Below, piece by piece: positions 60,654 through 64,000 of a stretch of 64,000 nt of DNA. The notes below the pieces were generated by a model. That model saw only the letters and a program-made list of their open reading frames with translations, searched no databases and was not told the origin of the DNA. The stretch is from Hymenobacter montanus (GTDB lineage: Bacteria > Bacteroidota > Bacteroidia > Cytophagales > Hymenobacteraceae). Location: the NCBI RefSeq assembly GCF_014699115.1, contig NZ_JACXAD010000005.1, forward strand, positions 186,001-250,000. Direction: 5' to 3'. The position numbers were made by a program, and so were the translations under genes. Each line of letters opens with the position of its first letter. Within the stretch, counting starts at the first letter, position 1.

Positions 60654-61850
60654 GTGAAATCTTTCCATTTTCTCCGCTTTACGGGCCTGTTTGTGGCCCT
60701 GGCAAGCGCGTTTTTTGCCTCCCCCGGCCTTGCTGCCCCCGGGCATTTGCGTACCAGCGCGCCGGATTCGACTAGTACAACTCTCCCTCCCCCCGACCCT
60801 GATACTACGGAGGTGGCGGCTGGGCGGGAGCATTCAATGGAGTTCCGCCCGGCCGACACTACGCTGACCGCCAGTGGGGCTCACCCCCGCAATGCGCAAG
60901 GCCGCATAGCCGACTATACCGTGGCTCCTGGCGTAACCTGGCACTACGAGAAACCCAAGCCCTTCCGCTGGCTCTGGCACATTCCGCGCGACCTGGGCCA
61001 GTTTCCGCGCTACGCCTTCCGGCAGGAAAACAGCAGGACCCTGCTAGGGCTGGTGGCGAGTTCGGCCGCTCTCTGGGTGGCGGATGAAGTCATCATCGAT
61101 TGGGCGCAGGACCTTGGGAAGTTTTTGGGGCTGAAGGCCGCAAGCACACAAAAGACCTTGGTTTACATTCCCTTCCGCATCGGCCAGGCCAAGCTGCCCC
61201 TGGAGTTCAACGTGCCTGATAACCTGAACAGCACGTTTTACTACCTCGGCGACGGCTGGACTCACCTGACCATTGCCACCAGCTTCTGGGTGTACGGCGG
61301 CTTACGTAAAGACAACCGCGCCCTGCAAACCTCCAGCCAGCTCGGCCAGGCCATTCTTAGTACGGGCCTGGTAGTGCAGGCCCTCAAGCGGACTACTGGC
61401 CGCCAGAGCCCGTTCGTGGCCACCAAAGACCGGGGCGAGTGGCACCTGCTGCCCTCGTACAACCGCTACCAGAGCTCCGTGCCCAACTACGACGCCTTTC
61501 CGACGGGCCACCTGGCCACCGCCATGGCCACCGTCACGGTCATTGCTGATAATTACCCCGAGCACCGCTTTATCCGCCCCCTAGGCTACTCGCTGATGGG
61601 CTTGCTGGGCTACTCCATGCTCAATAATGGGGTGCATTGGGCCAGCGACTACCCCATTGGCATTGCCCTGGGCTATGCCTTTGCCAAAATTGCCGTGCGC
61701 AACGGCCGCACCCGGGTCGAGCCGGTTGCCGACCCGGCCGGCACCGGCCTAGCCCCCCCCCGCCGGCCCCGCCCCTGGTACCAGCAGGGCCAATTCTCAC
61801 CCTATAGCTACGGCCCCTTCACCGGCGCTTCCTGGACGCTACGCTGGTAG
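60654..61850 (+). CDS. PAP2-superfamily phosphatase with signal peptide
   Basis: GTG at 60654 is preferred because it yields a clean signal peptide, (M)KSFHFLRFTGLFVALASAF ending near SPGLAA; the in-frame ATG at 60528 would add 42 non-hydrophobic residues. The 398-residue protein has the acid phosphatase signature KRTTGRQSP, YDAFPTGHLATAMA and NGVHWASDYPIGIALGYAFA (catalytic His residues in SGH-like TGH and H-x6-D). Several hydrophobic segments lie around these. It would dephosphorylate lipid phosphates at the envelope, for example undecaprenyl-PP. It is divergent from the aldehyde dehydrogenase gene. Confidence 0.88.
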   Translation: MKSFHFLRFTGLFVALASAFFASPGLAAPGHLRTSAPDSTSTTLPPPDPDTTEVAAGREHSMEFRPADTTLTASGAHPRNAQGRIADYTVAPGVTWHYEKPKPFRWLWHIPRDLGQFPRYAFRQENSRTLLGLVASSAALWVADEVIIDWAQDLGKFLGLKAASTQKTLVYIPFRIGQAKLPLEFNVPDNLNSTFYYLGDGWTHLTIATSFWVYGGLRKDNRALQTSSQLGQAILSTGLVVQALKRTTGRQSPFVATKDRGEWHLLPSYNRYQSSVPNYDAFPTGHLATAMATVTVIADNYPEHRFIRPLGYSLMGLLGYSMLNNGVHWASDYPIGIALGYAFAKIAVRNGRTRVEPVADPAGTGLAPPRRPRPWYQQGQFSPYSYGPFTGASWTLRW

Positions 61851-61943
61851 TGAGCCACGAAATGTTAATCTTAGAGCTGCTGTCGAACACGACACGTCCG
61901 GCCCGCTGTTGCCCAACCGATATAGGTGCCCGAGATTCTTCGT

Positions 61944-62561
61944 TTATAAATTCCCGTAAACTACGATATAGTCTGCGTATTTTAATTTGTCGTCAAACCA
62001 CTGGATAAGTTCTTGTAGAAATCGCATGACCTTTGGGTCACCTGCCTTTATTCTATTAACGCGTTCAACTATTTGCCTACAAGTTTCAGCATCAAAATGA
62101 TTATATCCGCAACAATCAAAACACTCTTCTCTGCTTTTATCCCAAGGGTCTTGTAGTGGAAAAACTGATCTAAAACAGTGTATGGCATATTCAAAGTCAT
62201 TTATTGGAATAAAAATATCATCTCGTTTAATTATTTTATAGCCTTCTCCGTTTCTATCTTCAGGCCACAAGATAAATCCTATTTCATTCTTACGTACTTT
62301 ATCTTCTCTCGTGGTAATAATTACTTTTCTCGCGTGAATGCGTTCAATTGCCTTAGCCTTATCATAGTTACATATTTTATAGACCTCTCTGGCCGTTTCT
62401 TCGTCACACTCTGTTATATTGCTAATATCTTTTATGGTACTTATATGAAATTCCTGCTGGCAAGCCAATAGGTCGCCGTTATTATTCCTTATAAGCTCAG
62501 TTGCTCTATCCAACGGGACTGATATCGTTTGTCTTAATATTTTTATCCTTTCAAAGTCCAT
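61944..62561 (-). CDS. Hypothetical protein with two EF-Ts/UBA-like N-terminal motifs
   Basis: The 205-residue protein begins MDFERIKILRQTISVPLDRATELIRNNNGD and then repeats a similar pattern in DISNITECDEETAREVYKICNYDKAKAIERI. Both resemble the three-helix UBA/TS-N fold of elongation factor Ts (LR-x-x-T-G/S...A-L-x-x-x-NGD). The C-terminal half (GFILWPEDRNGEGYKIIKRDDIF, CFDCCGYNHFDAETCRQIVERVN) is unfamiliar. The coding sequence is AT-rich relative to the chromosome. The family and function are not recognised. Confidence 0.75.
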   Translation of the reverse strand: MDFERIKILRQTISVPLDRATELIRNNNGDLLACQQEFHISTIKDISNITECDEETAREVYKICNYDKAKAIERIHARKVIITTREDKVRKNEIGFILWPEDRNGEGYKIIKRDDIFIPINDFEYAIHCFRSVFPLQDPWDKSREECFDCCGYNHFDAETCRQIVERVNRIKAGDPKVMRFLQELIQWFDDKLKYADYIVVYGNL

Positions 62562-62642
62562 ACGATTGCCAGTTACTGATGGATAACGTTTTCTAGGTTA
62601 GTGGTGAGATAGTTGATAAGTTACTGATCAATTACTATTCTC

Positions 62643-63464
62643 TTAGTCGTTCGAATCAGGAATATTTATCGTGGGTAACTGCTCTCCCATAGCTTGGGCT
62701 ACTTGGTAGTGGCTCCAGCCTTCGACCTCCTGCTTACCGTAAAGGATCATCCTTACCTGCGTGTCTTTTACATCCATGTCTCCTACGTACCTCCGGTGGT
62801 GGCTAGGCACCGCTTCGTAGCTGATTCTGAGCTTCTCTTTGTTGTCAGCCGTCGGGTTGTCAAGGTAGTCTTGGTGGGCCTCCCGGCAGATGTCGAGGGT
62901 TGAAAGTTCGCCTCGTAGTTCACGGAAAACATCTTTTATCTGCAGCAGTTTGTCTGTCAGGCTTATCGAGTAAAAACATTCATCTACAGTGAAGCTTCCA
63001 AGCCCATAGATGTGCACTCTAGCGTTGAGCGGGACAACTGTCGTAATCATCCCTTGCATCGCAAGGCCTTCAAATTCTTCAACACTTAGCTGCACCGGGT
63101 CCTCCAACCTGGATAAGGTGATAGTGCCATCAGAAAAGATATTTGTTTTAACCAGGTAGTATACCTCGTCAAGCTTGTAAAACAGATTTACGCTGTCGCC
63201 GTCAACCTTTTCGGGAAACAGACCGTGAGGAATCGTCTTATTCTCCTTGTATACAGTGCCTGTTCCTCCTTCACCTATCCTAACCCCATTTACAACTTTT
63301 TGGCTGTAGGTGTAGATATTTTGCAGTTCAGGGTTCAGTTCTTTTATTAGGCTTAGTACATAGTCGATAAAGCTTTCTTTGGAAAATAGCCAAGAGCCTT
63401 CTTTAATTTTCCAGCTACCTAGCTCATGAATTGAGATTTCTTCCTTATCAGGAATATTAAGCAC
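62643..63464 (-). CDS. Hypothetical protein, probably the 3' part of a frame-split gene
   Basis: The frame opens at GTG 63464 and gives 273 residues (LNIPDKEEISIHELGSWKIK, VINGV-like NGVRIGEGGTGTVYKE, HIYGLGSFTVDECFYS). The only start is a GTG 8 bp inside the preceding frame. Reading the DNA just upstream in this frame gives RGWVVLNIPDKEE, a natural continuation of the neighbouring 63-aa frame, so the two probably form one protein of about 330 residues interrupted by a single-base shift. No family function recognised. Confidence 0.7.
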   Translation of the reverse strand: MLNIPDKEEISIHELGSWKIKEGSWLFSKESFIDYVLSLIKELNPELQNIYTYSQKVVNGVRIGEGGTGTVYKENKTIPHGLFPEKVDGDSVNLFYKLDEVYYLVKTNIFSDGTITLSRLEDPVQLSVEEFEGLAMQGMITTVVPLNARVHIYGLGSFTVDECFYSISLTDKLLQIKDVFRELRGELSTLDICREAHQDYLDNPTADNKEKLRISYEAVPSHHRRYVGDMDVKDTQVRMILYGKQEVEGWSHYQVAQAMGEQLPTINIPDSND

Positions 63465-63648
63465 AACCCAGCCTCTGTTTTATGTCATTTTTAAAATACC
63501 CGAAGTCTTCAAAGTTCCAGCATTGTACTCTTCCATCACTATAAACATCAATATCCACAAAGTAGTATCTGAAATTATGAATAATCGCAGGAATTGAGAA
63601 TCCCTCTATTACCTGTTTCCTGTAAACTGTTGTCGAAGGCCTGATCAT
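63457..63648 (-). CDS. Hypothetical protein, probably the 5' part of the same frame-split gene
   Basis: MIRPSTTVYRKQVIEGFSIP begins 63 residues containing AIIHNFRYYFVDIDVYSDGRVQCWNFEDFGYFKNDIKQ, which reads as a beta-rich N-terminal domain, then stops after RLGCA. It overlaps the following frame by 8 bp. Normal-looking protein up to the last seven residues, then an abrupt end, supports a frameshift near 63470-63484. Confidence 0.7.
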   Translation of the reverse strand: MIRPSTTVYRKQVIEGFSIPAIIHNFRYYFVDIDVYSDGRVQCWNFEDFGYFKNDIKQRLGCA

Positions 63649-64000
63649 TTTATTCTTGTTTTACCTGAGGGGGTTAAAGCTCACTGCGACTATTTGTTGA
63701 GAAAGCACTTAATAACATCGGTAGCATACTGCCTTCCCAAAGCGGACAGCTTAAGCAAAATATGTTAATGCAAATAGGTCGTGGGTAAAAATAGGGATTC
63801 GGGCCGGAACTGGCGGCCACGGTTGAACTACGGGTTAACCAGGAATAAACAAGCAGTCAACCCGGAAGTAGCGGCAGAAAACGAAGTTTCATTGTGGTAA
63901 AAAACCGGAACGTTCCGTGCCCGACTAGGGCCGATAAGCTGAGCTAAGAAAGAAACCTAATCTGGCTATTTTGGGGTTAGGTTTGCCTATGAAGCATTTT
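63649..64000. other. Right-edge non-coding region
   Basis: 352 bp with no gene. AAACCTAA near 63954-63961 and TTAGGTTT near 63978-63985 form an inverted repeat with a 16-nt loop, possibly a terminator of a gene beyond the window. Confidence 0.35.

Overview
The window looks like a chromosomal segment of a high-GC member of the Bacteroidota, most likely Hymenobacteraceae (Hymenobacter-like). The evidence is the many secreted proteins with C-terminal type IX secretion (T9SS) sorting domains, a CHU/gliding-type C-terminal domain, sites matching the Bacteroidota promoter form TTG-N18-21-TAnnTTTG, and GC-rich genes interrupted by AT-richer islands. The genus is inferred; no rRNA is present.

Region 1 (1-13.7 kb, all minus strand) is a joined pyrimidine and purine locus. 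In transcription order it holds a dihydroorotate dehydrogenase-like gene, pyrF, pyrE, purL, purQ, a purC-purE fusion, a 120-aa protein, purD, purN, purF and purM (cut by the window edge). Together they cover most of IMP synthesis and the last steps of UMP synthesis. Palindromic repeats have invaded the locus. One 569-bp unit carries a DUF559 endonuclease-type domain between inverted repeat copies and is fused in frame to purQ. A 107-bp unit with the same ends lies in frame inside purL. AT-rich or simple hairpins supply the purN stop codon and fill the pyrE-purL gap. Upstream, 13.3-14.0 kb contains two promoter-to-terminator units that look like a leader/attenuator or small RNAs.

Region 2 (14-24 kb) has a secreted nuclease lipoprotein, a triple-repeat T9SS protein, an NtrC-type response regulator with a large hybrid histidine kinase, a flavoprotein with a repeat in its N-terminus, a 35-aa membrane peptide gene, and a protein that is little more than a signal peptide plus a sorting domain.

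Region 3 (24.4-30 kb) contains a flavin oxidoreductase, a type III polyketide synthase and a methyltransferase, a set that resembles phenolic-lipid pathways. A histone-deacetylase-family hydrolase and a DUF92 membrane protein follow.

Region 4 (30-40.4 kb) is a tandem array of four secreted beta-helix proteins with an A-B-A-B paralogy pattern and very similar C-terminal thirds.

Region 5 (41-43 kb) has a terminator, degenerate tRNA pieces, a small HNH nuclease, a divergent tRNA-Pro(UGG), a second secreted nuclease and tRNA-Val(GAC). Region 6 (43-49 kb) holds an outer-membrane barrel, a membrane protein, a T9SS type B giant-adhesin-like protein and an M1 peptidase. Region 7 (49.4-51 kb) is an AT-rich DUF262 plus nucleotidyltransferase pair, a candidate defence cassette. 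Region 8 (51.8-61.9 kb) has an acyl-CoA thioesterase broken by a 17-bp tandem duplication, a GMC alcohol oxidase, a T9SS metalloprotease, a small lipoprotein, an aldehyde dehydrogenase and a PAP2 phosphatase. Region 9 (61.9-63.7 kb) is an AT-richer stretch of unrecognised genes, one probably split by a frameshift.
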